From Lindgomyces ingoldianus (taxonomy: Eukaryota > Ascomycota > Dothideomycetes > Pleosporales > Lindgomycetaceae), in the NCBI RefSeq assembly GCF_010093535.1, contig NW_022985210.1, positions 130,079-194,078 of the forward strand: a stretch of DNA of 64,000 nucleotides. Direction: 5' to 3'. The translations under genes were made by a program, and so were the position numbers. Shown here in pieces: positions 47,728-59,654 of this stretch (within the stretch, counting starts at the first letter, position 1; the number at the start of each line of letters is the position of its first letter). Under the pieces are notes generated by a model. It was not told the origin of the DNA, did not search any database, and saw nothing but the letters and a program-made list of their open reading frames with translations.

Positions 47728-48564
47728 ATGGCTCACCCAAACAAACTCGCCAACACGCGCATCCTAGTCTTTGGAGGCACATCCGGGATCGGTTTCGCTG
47801 TGGCCTCTCTCTGTCTCTCCTCTGGTGCTACGGTCATGATCTCAGGATCCCAGCAACCTAAAGTCGATTCTAAAGTGTCCCTCCTCCAAAAGGCATACCC
47901 AAACCTGCCCAGTTCCCAAGTATCAGGCCATGCGGTGGACCTCTTGGATACGGACAACCTCGAAGCGAACATAAAAGATTTATTCGAGAAAGTGACAGAC
48001 GGAGGCAAGCAGAAGCTTAATCATATTGTGTTTACAGCGGGCAACATCCCCAACATGCCGTCTATCGCCGAAATGACCATCCCAGCCGCTCTTGCCATGG
48101 GTACAATCCGCTTCCTGGCCCCCCTCCTTATCGCCAAGCTCCTCAGCGCTGGTGTCTACATGCCCATCTCCCCCTCCTCTTCCCTAACCCTGACTGGCGG
48201 TACCAACACCCAAAAGCCGTTTCCCGGCTGGACGCTCGCGGCGTGCTGGGGTGGAGTCGCCGAGGGCATGATGCGCGGGCTCGCTGTCGATATTGCGCCA
48301 ATAAGAGTGAATATGGTGGAGCCTGGGGCGATTCAAACAGAGTTGTTGCAGAAGATTGTGGATAGGTTGGGAGATGTGGCGGTCGAAGCTATGAAGAGGG
48401 AAACGCTTACAGGTACGATTGGGGTGCCGAGTGATTGCGCGGAGAGTTATGCGTGGTTTATGAGAGACGATTTTGTGACGGGGACGGTGGCGGCGACAAA
48501 TGGGGGGAGGTATCTAGCAGGGCCAGGGGTAGGATTGGGGAGGGATGGGACGGGAAAGGCATAG
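47728..48564 (+). CDS. atypical short-chain dehydrogenase/reductase
   Basis: Single exon, 278 residues. The Rossmann start RILVFGGTSGIGFAVASL gives the TGxxxGxG cofactor loop, with DLLDTDN and a VFTAGN strand in place of the usual NNAG. After the SSSLTLTGG strand the canonical Tyr-x3-Lys pair is absent: the segment is PGWTLAACWGGVAEGMMRGL. The downstream DIAPIRVNMVEPGAIQTEL block is intact. This is the fungal subgroup of SDRs that lack the catalytic Tyr/Lys, so either another residue does the chemistry or the protein is a non-catalytic binder. It is tail-to-tail with the Zn2Cys6 regulator, and control by that factor is conceivable but not shown. Confidence 0.85.
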   Translation: MAHPNKLANTRILVFGGTSGIGFAVASLCLSSGATVMISGSQQPKVDSKVSLLQKAYPNLPSSQVSGHAVDLLDTDNLEANIKDLFEKVTDGGKQKLNHIVFTAGNIPNMPSIAEMTIPAALAMGTIRFLAPLLIAKLLSAGVYMPISPSSSLTLTGGTNTQKPFPGWTLAACWGGVAEGMMRGLAVDIAPIRVNMVEPGAIQTELLQKIVDRLGDVAVEAMKRETLTGTIGVPSDCAESYAWFMRDDFVTGTVAATNGGRYLAGPGVGLGRDGTGKA

Positions 48565-48951
48565 AGGCATAGGGTGTGCTGGTGGGAGGAAGAGCAGGTC
48601 GGAGGTTCGGGGTAGGTACTTGAGGGATTGGTCGGAGCGCCTTGGATAATTGGTAGATTCAATGAATCGTGTTTTAACCATCGTCCATGTTGCAAAGGGG
48701 GTTGATGAAGAGATATGGAAGAGGAACCCCCTTGGTCTTTAGGTGATGGAAACAGGCCGAATCGCTTGGTCCATGAATGCGGTGTATCTAATCAAATATA
48801 TCAGTTGGTCCCTTGAGCTAACGGTTGCCTGTCGTGGTATAATATCGAGAGAAGGTTCAGACGAGAATAGTGGTCAACGATTCTTCCAGTCACTCGTTTC
48901 GTCTGTCGTCAGGCCCAGATTCTGGCCTATGCTCTTAAAAGCGTGTACCCA

Positions 48952-50965
48952 TCAACACAACACCGCCAATCCCTCTCTAATATACTTCCACTTCGAGCAA
49001 TCCGCCAGCAAGCCTCTAAACCCCATCATTCTCATCTCCTTAATACCCTCTAAATCTTTTTCCAAATCCCGTTGTAACGACAACTTGAACTTAAGTCCTA
49101 AAAATGCAAACACCTCCTGACACCTCTCAAACACCAACCTCAACAAATCCATCTCTGATTTGAGCGCCTCATCGCCGGTCAGTCGCCACTGGACAAGCAG
49201 GACACAAGCGGCGAGATAGTACAACGCCACAATGTGTGGGTTGAGAAGAAGGTCGATATTGATGCGCGAGGTGTCCTTGACAACATTCGCCGTGTTTCTG
49301 GCCGCGATGACGACTTGAAGGAAGTGTGCGTTTGTCTCTTCGTCAGTGGTGAACTTCGCACAGCGATAATGCAACAATATGGTAATGGTGTTCAGGACCG
49401 TGTTCAGCCAGATAACATGACCACGAGCTTCTTCGGGTGCTTCGAGTATGTAGAGAGCGGACCGGGGGAGACCGAGCCGGAATTTGATGAGTTGGTCGTC
49501 GAGATGGTTTAGGCGTTGGAGATATTCGGGGGAGTCGGGAGGGTCATGAAGGGAATGGACTTGTTCGACGGTTCGGCCGAGCATGATGTGTGCGACGACT
49601 AGGTAATGGAACATGTTAAGGGGGTCGCCTGGGTGAGGAGCTGAGCACGAGCGGATGAGAGTGTCGAGATTGCGCGTTAAGGGCGTTCCCTTTGTTTGGT
49701 CGGTTTTCTAATCACATATCAGCCGAAGAACATAGGGGAAAGTCCTATAGAAAATTCGCCAGAAAGCTGCGGGCAAAACAACCTCGACCTCTGGCCATGC
49801 AAATCCCTCTGAGGCTTTTGAGAGCCCAGCTTCAAGGAAGAAAGATTGCTTAGAAGACAGACAACCTGAAAGAAAGCTTTTGGATAGTATTTTCCTTACC
49901 TGAAGTGTCATAGCCTGAAAATCTACTTCCGCAATCGGCAGATCAATCTTAAAATGGCGGTCATCAATTGCATGAGGCCATCCAGTGGGCCATGACTGGC
50001 CACGATCCGCAATAAACAGCAACCAAAGAGCTCGCCTACTTTCCTCCCTCTCAAGACATGTCTCTGGTTCTGGACGAGGCCCAAAAAAAGTCCCGTTCTC
50101 CTCTGCGTCCAAGCGATTCAGGCCTAACGCGCAAGCCTGTCTCCAGGCTTTCCCAAGATATATATACCCGGCTGAAAAGTCCCCTACAGTAGTGGCGTGG
50201 AAGATCAGGCATATAACTGCTTGGAGGGTGCGAAGACCAGGCTCTGGATAGCGTTCAGTAAGCTCATAAAAAAATTTTGCTTGCTGGTACCAGTCGCGTT
50301 CTAGGGCTTTTATAGCCGGATTAGAGTGCCACCGGGCGGCTATGGCGCACATTGAATATAGTAGTAAGGGGCTTTCAGTCTGCAATTTCCGTGTCCGGAG
50401 ATCATCCATTATGGTGATTCGGTGGAAGCAAGGGAATGAGTCCTGGAAGTGGGCAAAAAAGAGCTCAATGAGCTCAAATAGAACAGTGTCCTCTGGAATC
50501 GGAGTAGGTAGCACAAAGTCTTTCACAAAGCTTGATTCATTCCCATTAGCTAAAGAGTCCAGCACTGAGGTAGGTGTGGGGTAACCGGATTGTTGATTGG
50601 CATTGACATCTTCTAGTCTTGCCAGAGGTGAGTCAAAGTTTATCCTAGGAAACTGCATGAAGTCTAGTCCATCGTTATGCTCGTACTGTGCTAGAAACGC
50701 CGGCGGGGGTAAGGGCGGATCCCCAGGAACCAGAGCCGGTATGTGGAAGTCAGTGGAACTTGAGGCGGTTATACCATATTCGCACTGGATGCCCCACTTG
50801 CGACACAGCGAGCACGAAGGCCGCTCGGCCTACAATATTGTTAGAAAGTTGCAGCACAAATCAGGAGCTATAGCATCATACGTCACATCTCTTTTTTCGT
50901 TGCCGGCAGCTCCTACATGCTTGCTTTCTCTTCGATACAGATGCTGGAGATGTTAAGGTCTCCAT
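48952..50965 (-). CDS. Zn2Cys6 transcription factor with fungal_trans domain
   Basis: Three exons: 50965-50882, 50829-49900 and 49707-48952; 589 residues. The binuclear zinc cluster begins [11 protein letters not shown] in exon 1 and is completed after the first intron by [11 protein letters not shown], giving C-x2-C-x6-C-x6-C-x2-C-x6-C. The middle homology region follows ([56 protein letters not shown]). The second intron (49899-49712, 188 nt) is longer than its neighbours. I place it there because it links AMTLQ to [20 protein letters not shown] as in related regulators; the intervening open sequence ends in a stop. It is a nuclear DNA-binding regulator whose targets are unknown; the SDR and metalloprotease are its neighbours. 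Confidence 0.85.
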
Positions 50966-51458
50966 GTTCTGTACCCTGGCTCCGTGATATGGCTGGTCGG
51001 TAAAGATGATTTATCTGGACTTGGTTAGAGTTTGGGAGGCTTTCCCACTAGAACCAGATATTTAGCTTGACTTACAGCTCTAGGTCTTTTATGTGCCCGC
51101 CTATAGTTCGCTGATTGTTTTCCGCTCCTCAACAGGACCCACGGGAACCCAAAATCCATCTGGAATTTCGGTACATAAACGAATCATATACAGTGTCTCC
51201 CTACAAGCAGGTCTTGGGTGCTTTAGTCATGTCGTTGACCCGGAAAGTCGATGGCAATGCAAATAATACGTGCGTGTAGCGGCAAGCCCTGAAGAATTCG
51301 ATGAGGTGACGTTGCCGGTGTTTATCGGAATTAAGTGAGGAGCCGGGATTGGTTGGCGAGAAATCCTAAGTCCAGCTCGACAATCTCAAGCAATCCTTCT
51401 AAAGCAACTAAACTTTTGCATTCATATACAGAATAAAGAACTGTATGCTCAACATATG
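50966..51458. other. intergenic between metalloprotease 3' end and TF start
   Basis: 493 bp containing the TF promoter and the 3' UTR of the metalloprotease. No other gene seen. Confidence 0.5.
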
Positions 51459-53366
51459 TTACGACACCAGCCTCAAAATATCTCCCGTCCCCAACAACTC
51501 CCAAACCTCCCCCCTCCTATCCCCAACCACGGAATCCGAATTCCTGGCACTATCTAGCTGTTCCCAAACCATGGGTGTCCCTGTATACCGCCAAATACTC
51601 CCATCACCATGACTACTGTACAAATACATTCCACTGGCATAAAAATCCGTCGCATTTCCATCCTCAATCGTCCGCCAATAATAGGCATCCATATCTAACC
51701 ACACAATCTTCCCATCCGTTTGCAATTTGTAGAACTCCTCGCCGCCGACTGCGATTGCGAGATTAGACGGGTTTTGGTCGACGGTGACCCACCCCGAGCT
51801 GTACGGATATTCGGACCGCACGACGTCTCCGGATATGAGCAGGTTCCAGAGGGTCTTTTTATCGGTGACGGCTATTTGTTTAGAGATGGAGGGTTGTTCG
51901 ATGGTGTTCCATGTTGTGCCTGTCCCGGACCAGCGCGCGACCCAGCCGTCTTTTCGCCGGAGGTAGACTGCGTCGGCGGCAGTTACGAGATCGATGTTGT
52001 TGTCGGAGGCGATGCCGATGGACTGCCAGTTGGACGAGGTTCCGGTGTAGCGATACACGCTGCCATCGGCACGGCGTTGGTAGAGGTTCCCAGCCGAGCC
52101 TGCTATTTGCACAGTATTCTTGTCATTTCCAACGCTTACCCAAGATCCGCTGGGGTTGTACCACATAATCTGTCCCGTGCTGCGTAACTGGTAAAGGCCA
52201 TCTTGAGCTGCGGGTGTGGATGTATTGGATGAAACCTGCGCGATGAACTTCGTCCCTGAATTTGAATCGATTTTAGACCAGCGGGGGGTTTTCCACCCGT
52301 AAAGCACATGAACGGCAGCCTCATCGTCAGGGTGTAAAGGATGGATCATACCATCGTAGTATGGGAACATTACTGCGTTTTCAACTTTAGAATGGGAGAG
52401 TCCGAGCGCGTGTCCAATTTCGTGGAGTACCTGCAGGGTTGCATTAGCTGCTGGCTGTACTGCTAAACTGCGAAAATATGAATATAGTATTGGTGATATC
52501 ATACCGTGTACCGAAACAAACGATCATCATTCCAGTTATAATCATCGTTAAATGTGATATTGACGAGACCTGACCAGAGAGAGGTACCGTCGGCGATCAT
52601 GCTGGTTGCAGCGAAAACGGTCTCGTTGGGGCCAAGTGGGACCCATCGAATGTGGATATCGGCTGAAGGGGCACTGGAAGGGGCTTCCTTGATGGTGATT
52701 GGTAGTAGCTGGGCCCAGGATGCAAATGCATTGCTTCAACGTAGTCAGTGTGTGCATGACATAGAGAAGAGGTGCAAAATATGGGGAAAGGGGGTTGGAA
52801 GGATTTCGAAGAGACACAATGTGATTTGAGGTCCAGAATGGTTGATAAGAGGTGAGCCCATTCAAGAGAATTACTGACCTGATAGTCGTCCTCTGTGTAC
52901 TCTGATCAATATCCTTGGTAAAGTTGATAAACTGGTATGTAATCGCTGTATGATCCCATTTTGGGCCCCAAAGAACATATCTCCTGTGTTTTGTTGTATT
53001 GGTCTTCGCATCTGTCTCATTGTACGGGCTGGGGGTGCCGCATCGAGGTCGACTCATAACTGTGTCCATTCGGTCATCATATTCACCAGTCTCAGGCTCA
53101 TGTAGAATCTTCTGAATCTTCCGTATCGCAGCCGGTAAGTCGGCATCTTTGATAGTTGCATTGTGGTTCAACCAACCAAAAAGGCTGAAGAACTCGTGGA
53201 TATGTGTGGATTGCCGTGTACGATTATTTCTCCACCGACTAGGATCGGGTGTTGGCGTGGAACTGGGAATGAGAGAGACTATCCCCGAGGTAGCGTGTCC
53301 ATGTCCTGACAGACCAAGACAGCAACGAAGGAAGCCGAAAAGGATATAAAGGCATAAGAGCCTCAT
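51459..53366 (-). CDS. matrixin-like metalloprotease (M10A) with tectonin-like repeats
   Basis: Three exons: 53366-52879, 52733-52505 and 52430-51459; 562 residues. The start at 53366 gives the signal peptide MRLLCLYILFGFLRCCLG; an in-frame upstream Met (53495) would bury it. A propeptide follows with the MMP-type cysteine switch RPRCGTPS (Cys109). The catalytic domain begins at about 130 (WDHTAITYQF) and holds HEIGHALGLSH at 242-252 and the Met-turn Met260. Matrixins cut extracellular proteins and stay latent while the propeptide Cys binds the zinc. The C-terminal 290 residues are about six repeats of the form LYxxRxDGxVxRYxGTxxxWxxI, a tectonin-like beta-propeller that would bind glycans. 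Two of three zinc His codons follow the second intron. Animal-like architecture is rare in fungi to my knowledge. Confidence 0.87.
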
Positions 53367-54538
53367 CCTTCTAGTGTTCAGGGAGGAGCCCGGAGCTGTG
53401 GTAAGGACTGCAGACCCACCATCCGGTTGGAAATGCTGTCGATCGCTTTCTCGCGATTGGAGTTCGCCTTGATCAGGTAACGAAGTGGCTAGCAAGATCC
53501 ATGGAGGGGAAGGGACTTGTCCTTATATCAATAGTGGGTCGAAACACCGCAAAATGCCTCCCTCATAACGCGGATGCAGTGCGTCCGTATTGGGCTAATG
53601 ATGACCTTATATTCAGCGGCTGCAACGTACGGTAATATAGGCAGCCGTAAAAGCGCAACCCCGCGGACGGCCAAAAACCAAGTGTTTGGAGATCTCTCGT
53701 ATCCGGCGCAGGGGCATATGAATCCTTGGGTTTAACTTGCCACCATCTCGCTTTTGAAATTAGGGCTGTAGGTCAAGTATATTGAAATATAGAAAGACTT
53801 TGACGAGGACCCGGAAAGCGTTATCATTGGTGCTTACACTTTGATCCATGTGACAATCATCAGGACGGACAACTGGGCCTGGTTAATATAGCGGCTGTGC
53901 GGATTGTCGGCATGATCGGCGCCAGAAGCTGCAAGATCTGGTCGAATTAGGGTGGCTGGATGCGGGAGATTGTGCAACGTTATATACGAAACTCCCGGAG
54001 AATTGATAGCTTGCCGAGACTTCTATACGAATATTGCCGGTAGGGGAAACCCCACAACCTTTCGGAAGACGACTTGGAAAACAGGACTGGGAGTACTCTG
54101 TTTAGCTAGAAACGTGTAAGAAGTAGGAAAGTGTAAAACGTAACGGATACTTACCTGAAAGAAGGAATGATTATCACAGCAGGAAATCAGACCGTCGAAG
54201 TAGTCGGAGGCAGAGACCTTACGATTAGGCCCATCAGTAGTCGACTGCGACCACTCTCGCCTATATTAGACGGAAGGATCTCGCCTCCTAAGATTGTTCG
54301 AAATCAGTAAGGAGAAAAGGCTGGAGAGCGTCATTGAGGCAATTCTATCACTAGAGAAAGGCGACAATCTGATAGCGACAGAGCCAAGGAAACTGTGTGG
54401 GCTTCCACTGGGCCGTCGTAGGCTAGTCCAGCAGGTGACGTGAACGGTGTCTGGGCTAGTGGAAGACACCAAACGGCTGTATATTTGATATTGGTAGACA
54501 TAACTTCTCCGCCTTGTCCCATCGTTGCATCCTTCCCG
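53367..54538. other. intergenic, metalloprotease / CAP2
   Basis: 1.17 kb without a supported gene. It contains the metalloprotease promoter and the CAP2 3' flank. A minus-strand frame at 54,472-54,266 lies beyond the CAP2 stop and has no motif. Confidence 0.5.
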
Positions 54539-55587
54539 TCACCTAGAAATGCCACTGATCATCTCCTTCTGTGTTGCCCTATCCCTATTCGTCTGACTGA
54601 GTGGCGGGATACCTAAGAAGTCCGTCAGCGAGAATCTTCTTCCACGACGTTTCCGAATATCCATACTTCTCAAGTCGCCGACCACGTCCTTTGCCTTGCC
54701 GAAGTACACCTCTTGCAGCAGGTTCCGCATCTTAAGCTCCATGTCCTCGACCATCTTGCCGATGTTGGCGACGTGTGAGGTGTCGTCGTCGACAGCCATG
54801 TCGGATTCCACTTGACGTACCATGTTTCCCGAGAGGTCCATGCCGCCAAGGGCGTCCGAATCGGTGCCGAGAGAGAGGATGACGGTGGACGTGAGTTTGT
54901 AGTGTGCGGTGCGGGCGCGGTCCTGGGCGTCGAAGACGTGGATGCTGTCCCAGCTGCCGGAGGACTGGGGGTTGGGTGAGACGGCTGTCGAGGCGTCAGT
55001 GAGCCAGGGGGAGAAGCACAGGCAGATTTAATGTACATACCCTTCTTTAGCAGGATACAGCCTGCGAAGCCGTCGTCCATATCCCAGAGGTAGACACTTG
55101 AGATGCCGCCCTCGAAATATCTGCCCTCGTCAGCCCATGCTTCAGGTGCCAGGCAGCTCAATCAATCGCAAAGCACAACTCTCTCACTCACAGCTCCCGA
55201 TACACATCAAAGGCCTCGTTTGCCCTAATCTCCATTTTTCTGATCCGATCACTAGGTACTACACCCTCCCCCTCGTCAACGGGCGGCACCCACTCGTTGC
55301 TCCACGGACTCCGCCAGCTGTCGCCATCGCGGTTGTAGTCGCAGCACAGAAAGTCGCGTTTTGTCTTGGGGCATTTCTTGACCGTAAGCGGAATATCCAC
55401 GGATTCTAGCAGGTCTTCGGTGAGGTCTGGGTTCAGGCTGATGAGGTGGTCGACGTTTGATTTGACGTCTTTAGGGTTGAGGCGGCGGAGTAGGTCGCTG
55501 AGCTGAATTAGCGAGCAGTCCTAATACGATGCTTGGGACGGGGGAGGAGGGCATAACGTACAGGGCGCTATCAATGGGATCTGCCAT
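54539..55587 (-). CDS. CAP2: F-actin-capping protein subunit beta
   Basis: Five exons: 55587-55558, 55502-55192, 55120-55041, 54984-54667 and 54612-54539; 270 residues. With the alpha subunit it caps actin barbed ends at cortical patches. Motifs: [68 protein letters not shown] and [20 protein letters not shown]. The last intron (54666-54613) is 54 nt and free of stops, so reading through it would add 18 residues. I splice it out because [15 protein letters not shown] then matches the family. The first exon is short (10 codons); its GTTATG donor is less typical, so the N-terminal join is the weakest. Confidence 0.9.
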
Positions 55588-55990
55588 GGCGCCGATGATG
55601 TTTTGCGCCACGAATTGCTCTGAAAAGCGGAGTGCTGGTGTCAATCCACGGCCATACCCCTCCAAAGTTGACGCCTCGAGTGGTCCGTGCGGTGGGCACC
55701 AATCAGCCCTCCAGTCACCCATTTTGGGGACTATGGCCAAGTTTTGTTCCCGAGTTTGAATATGCTGAGTGCGATTTGCAGGAATTAGAGGTTCAGAGAT
55801 TGCGTGGGTCTTCAATCTGTTTTTATGACGTATTAGGGAGAGTAGGCAGGACTTTCACTATCGTGGCTCCCCTTCCCGAAGTCAGCTTCCTTTGCTACTC
55901 CAGGTGACCTTAGATTGGAAGTAACTCGTGATAAAGTTCGGCACATCGCTCTTCCTTCAGTCTGCTTGCTACAAATACTACCATGGGCGT

Positions 55991-57578
55991 CTATGATTCG
56001 CACCTAATAACGCGACTTGGGGAACTTTCTCCACTCTTGCGGGCACAACAAGGAACGATAAAGCCAACGACAAAATGGTCCGAGTAGTCAAGACACGAGA
56101 GACAATACGCTATTCTAAATAAGGCGAACTGGAGGAGAGACATGAAAAGAAGACTTCCTAACCAGCCTGCTGCCCCATATGCCAATATGTGCCATCCCAA
56201 TGTCAATCCTTTGAACACGCCAACCCAGAACAATGCCACTGCCGTAATAATAAGCCCCATGTGAATCAGGTTCCGGAGAGTCTTCCACTTCCTTGAACTA
56301 TGTTGAGGTTTCAAAAGGAATTCGGTGATAAAAGAGATGATTCTGAAGGTCGATCGGGAAGTACGGCGCTGCCTTGAATATAAAAACCGAGCCGTTCTTG
56401 TCGCCTATATGGCATGGAATACGTCCCATGCGCGTATAGACTAGTAGGCGGCAAATAAAATGAAGAGCTAGAGAGCACATATGCCACAGTAGTCGTACCA
56501 TAGGGTTCCAAGATCGGCTATACGGGTTTGCATGCTAAGTAGGCTAGACGACAGACTAAGGGGGCAAAAAGACAGTAGCGAGCAAGGTAAGTCGTTTCAG
56601 ACTTTGTACCCGCTCCTCCTCCACTAGCTCTCTTTTCGTGCTAGAGGTAGACTCGAACGCACCTAAACAGTCATTCACACTGTGTTGCAACCTTTGAAAC
56701 CTTGCACGGGCATCGATACACATCTCCTTTAGCTTGTTGATTCTGGTGATTTGGTCTTCGGGGGCGTTATTGAACGCACGGCGTAGAGTGTATTGAAATG
56801 CCAGCTCCAGATAGCGGGCGAACTTGGACAATGATATGAGTGCTTGAACGTTGTAGACACTTGAGCAGGTGTCGAGTTTCGCTACATATAGGTTGATTTT
56901 TAGCATGATTTGGGCCATGACGATAATTTAACAGTCGGTGTCTGCACGAAGGAGATCAATTACAACCATCTGGCAGGCGAATTAGGGAGAGTGTTGGAAT
57001 AAGATGTGGCTGAGGAGTTCGAGCCGAGGATTCGGAGAAAGTGGTGTTTTAGAGGCGAGAATTTGAGGCTGGCAGATAGATGTGTACGCGTAATGGGGTG
57101 TCCTGGGCCTCTAATAGCAAAAGTCAGAGGCAATGTTGAGAATTGACAACTGCCTGAGTGGGGCCCCGTGTCAGCTATTAATCATATCTATAAAGGTCTT
57201 ACTCTCACGTCAACTCTCCTCTCCATGTTGGGCCTTGATAAAAGACAGACATTCCCAAAATTCAATAGCATGCCGGCCAAGAAACAGTACCTTTCGTTCC
57301 GCTCCCGAGAAAGAACTGATTGCAGTTCGTTGGTGTTGATAAAGGCTCCCTAGGACGGTGTGTTGGACAGGGAAAGGGGACACAGGACTAGGCAGTGGAT
57401 CCCATAAGTTTTTGAGATCCCAAATGTCGAACGCGTAAATCTGACCTTCCACAAAAGATCTCAGATTTGAAAGGCTATGGGACGGGCAACTCTGCCAACG
57501 CTCTGGCTTGCTGGTGAAGGTGGTCTTTGCGACATGTTTTCTAGCGCAGCTGATCTTGGGAATGGCAGATACCGCCAA
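55991..57578 (-). pseudogene. CorA-like two-TM membrane protein, decayed
   Basis: At 56918-56556 the minus strand encodes a long helical segment ending in SLKRLTLLATVFLPP, followed by a stop. A one-base shift in the C5 run (56560-56564) continues the family's TM motif as LSLSSSLLSMQTRIADLG and LWYDYCGICAL, then further stops. A 107-codon frame at 56314-55991 (FWVGVFKGLTLGWHILAYGA) matches a C-terminal membrane hairpin. Upstream, at about 57,290-57,220, AISSFSGAERKVLFLGRHAI looks like its soluble N-terminal part. CorA-like proteins of this type in fungi are often paired with NLR or STAND modules and are not proven Mg transporters. One frameshift and several stops mark it as dead. Confidence 0.65.
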
Positions 57579-58947
57579 CGTCTCAAAGATACACCCTTTT
57601 GGTTTGGGCTTCAGGTTGTGAGAATCGTCGAAAGAAGGTTTCCTTATGTTTTAAGGTCCATGACCCGGCGCTGATTTAGTTCCATCCTAGCTGATATCAA
57701 GTACAGTTATACCATAATCAGACTGAGTTTTTGCTCTGCCTACTGTTTCTAGGAGCGACTGACTCTGTCTTAAAGTCCTATTCTAGGTAAGGAACCTCGT
57801 ATGAGTCTATGGCATCTTCAGCTATTCCAGTGCCAAGGATGGCTTGATAGAGGCCGACAATTGTGGCGACGGAGAGGGGGTCGGCAGCTATAGAAATTAG
57901 GACAAGGACGATTCAAAGAGCAACACCCCCTTGGTGTTGGGAATGGTTAAGAAACTCATCTTGCAAGGCAGGCTAAAGAAATATGTTCCGTTTCGTGGGA
58001 CTGAATTCCAACCCACCCAAGCTCGAACGGAGAAGGCGCGATTCCTTGTTAACTGTCAATCCTAAACTCCTGTCCCAATTCCTTCAATCTGCCTTCGAAC
58101 AGTTTTTTCGGCGCTATCGACTGCGGTCATGATTCTAACATCAAGGCTATGTCCATCCACATGTCGCCTTGTCAATTCGATGGCAGGTGTGCGCACCGAC
58201 TTCAAGGTAGGATGGATATAATGAAGATAGGCGAATTAGAAAAGTTGTGGTAGAAGTCAAGCCAACGGTCAAACGCACGAAGGACAATTCTTACCCCCAA
58301 TCGAACATTAACTCAATACCATCGCTTACTTATCTAACGATTCACGACACATACCATCATATTACTTACCACGTCACTCGCCCTTGGTGTCTCACCACTA
58401 ATTGAACTAAGGGGTCTTCCAGCGGAAATGTGCTCTCACCAGCAGCTTGGAAATTACGTTGGGTGGTGATACAAATGATGCGTTATGGCTGTCTTGGTGA
58501 AGGTGTTCATATCTTCACTCTTTCACTCTGACAGCAGCCGCCACATCTATAGCAAAATTGCATGGCATATGCCTACACCGCAACTCACTTAAGCCAAAAG
58601 CAGCGGCTTATCGTCCAATGGCACCCTATGGAGTCAGGTGTCTGCCTGGGGTGGTACACTGTAAAATTGGACGTCTAGCGATGAGGTGAAAGGTAGTTAG
58701 GTTGTGTAATAGCAACAGAATAACACACAATATGCCCTAAAAACCGCTGCCTTCCTTCACAGCAACCCAACACTTCACCCACAGGCAGTAGGATACATAA
58801 ATCTGCCATCCCTACCTTGCCTCCATTCTTCATACACTGCACTCTCGTCAACTTTCGCGTACTTTCGCAACTCCGCCTCCCTCAACACTGCTACAACGCG
58901 ACCTCCCCCCTTACATCTCAACATCATCTACAGCACCATCCATCATC
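57579..58947. other. intergenic with promoter of the Myb-like gene
   Basis: No gene recognised between the CorA-like remnant and the Myb-like gene. The last 150 bp before the ATG are C/T-rich with ACAACGCGACCTCCC-like leader sequence typical of a 5' UTR. Confidence 0.5.
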
Positions 58948-59654
58948 ATGTCCGGCAACGACACCAACGGCGCTACGCCCATGACCTCAAGCCAGTTCAC
59001 GGAGCGTGAAATCCAGATCCTCGGTTGGGCCATGCAGTCGCTCAAGTCGGGGCCTCCCGATGTAAGCTGTCGTTTTCAGTCAAATTTTGATGGCATCGTA
59101 GTGGATATCCGTCGCTAAAATTCCCAGATTGATTACGAGAGGCTTGCCGGTTTCGCCGGTATGAGCAACACGCGCTCTGCCTCCAATGCTTGGTCCAAGA
59201 TCAAGAACAAGCTCATGGTTGGTGAAGTCACCGTCTTAGCCAAACCCGCTGCAAAAGGTGTTGCGAAGAAGAAGGGCACGGCCAAGACCAAGTCCGAGGC
59301 AGTCGGTGAGGACGATGGTGACGCCAACTGTGCCGTCGATGAGCTTCCTAAGACCCCCAAAAAGACTCCCCGCAAGCGTACTGCGAAGAAGCAAGAAGTC
59401 GACGGCGACGCGGGCTCACCTTCACCAAAGAAGAAGGGACGCCCGGCCAAAGGCAAGAAGGCTGCCGAGGAGGCCGAGGTTGGTAAGTGTCCTTTCATCC
59501 AAGTTCATCTTTCATCTTTTTTACTGGTTTTGTAGCTCCGGTCAAGAAAGGTGAGGAGGCCGATGACGGCCAAGATCTCCGACTCACTACTGACAATGCC
59601 GCCAATGGTGATGCCATTGACGACGCCGAGAAACCTACTGAGAAGGAGACGTAA
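58948..59654 (+). CDS. basic nuclear protein with Myb-like N-terminal domain
   Basis: Three exons: 58948-59061, 59128-59482 and 59536-59654; 195 residues. The N-terminal 65 residues (FTEREIQILGWAMQSL ... IDYERLAGFAGMSNTRSASN) form a helix-turn-helix of the fungal Myb-like kind, with Trp-based packing and NAWSKIKNKLM as the third helix. The rest is Lys/Pro-rich (KTPKKTPRKRTAKKQ) with KKKGRPAKGKK, an AT-hook-like GRP core, then an acidic end. The composition recalls histone H1-like chromatin proteins, but there is no winged-helix GH1 domain that I can see. A DNA-binding chromatin role in the nucleus is the likely one. Confidence 0.75.
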
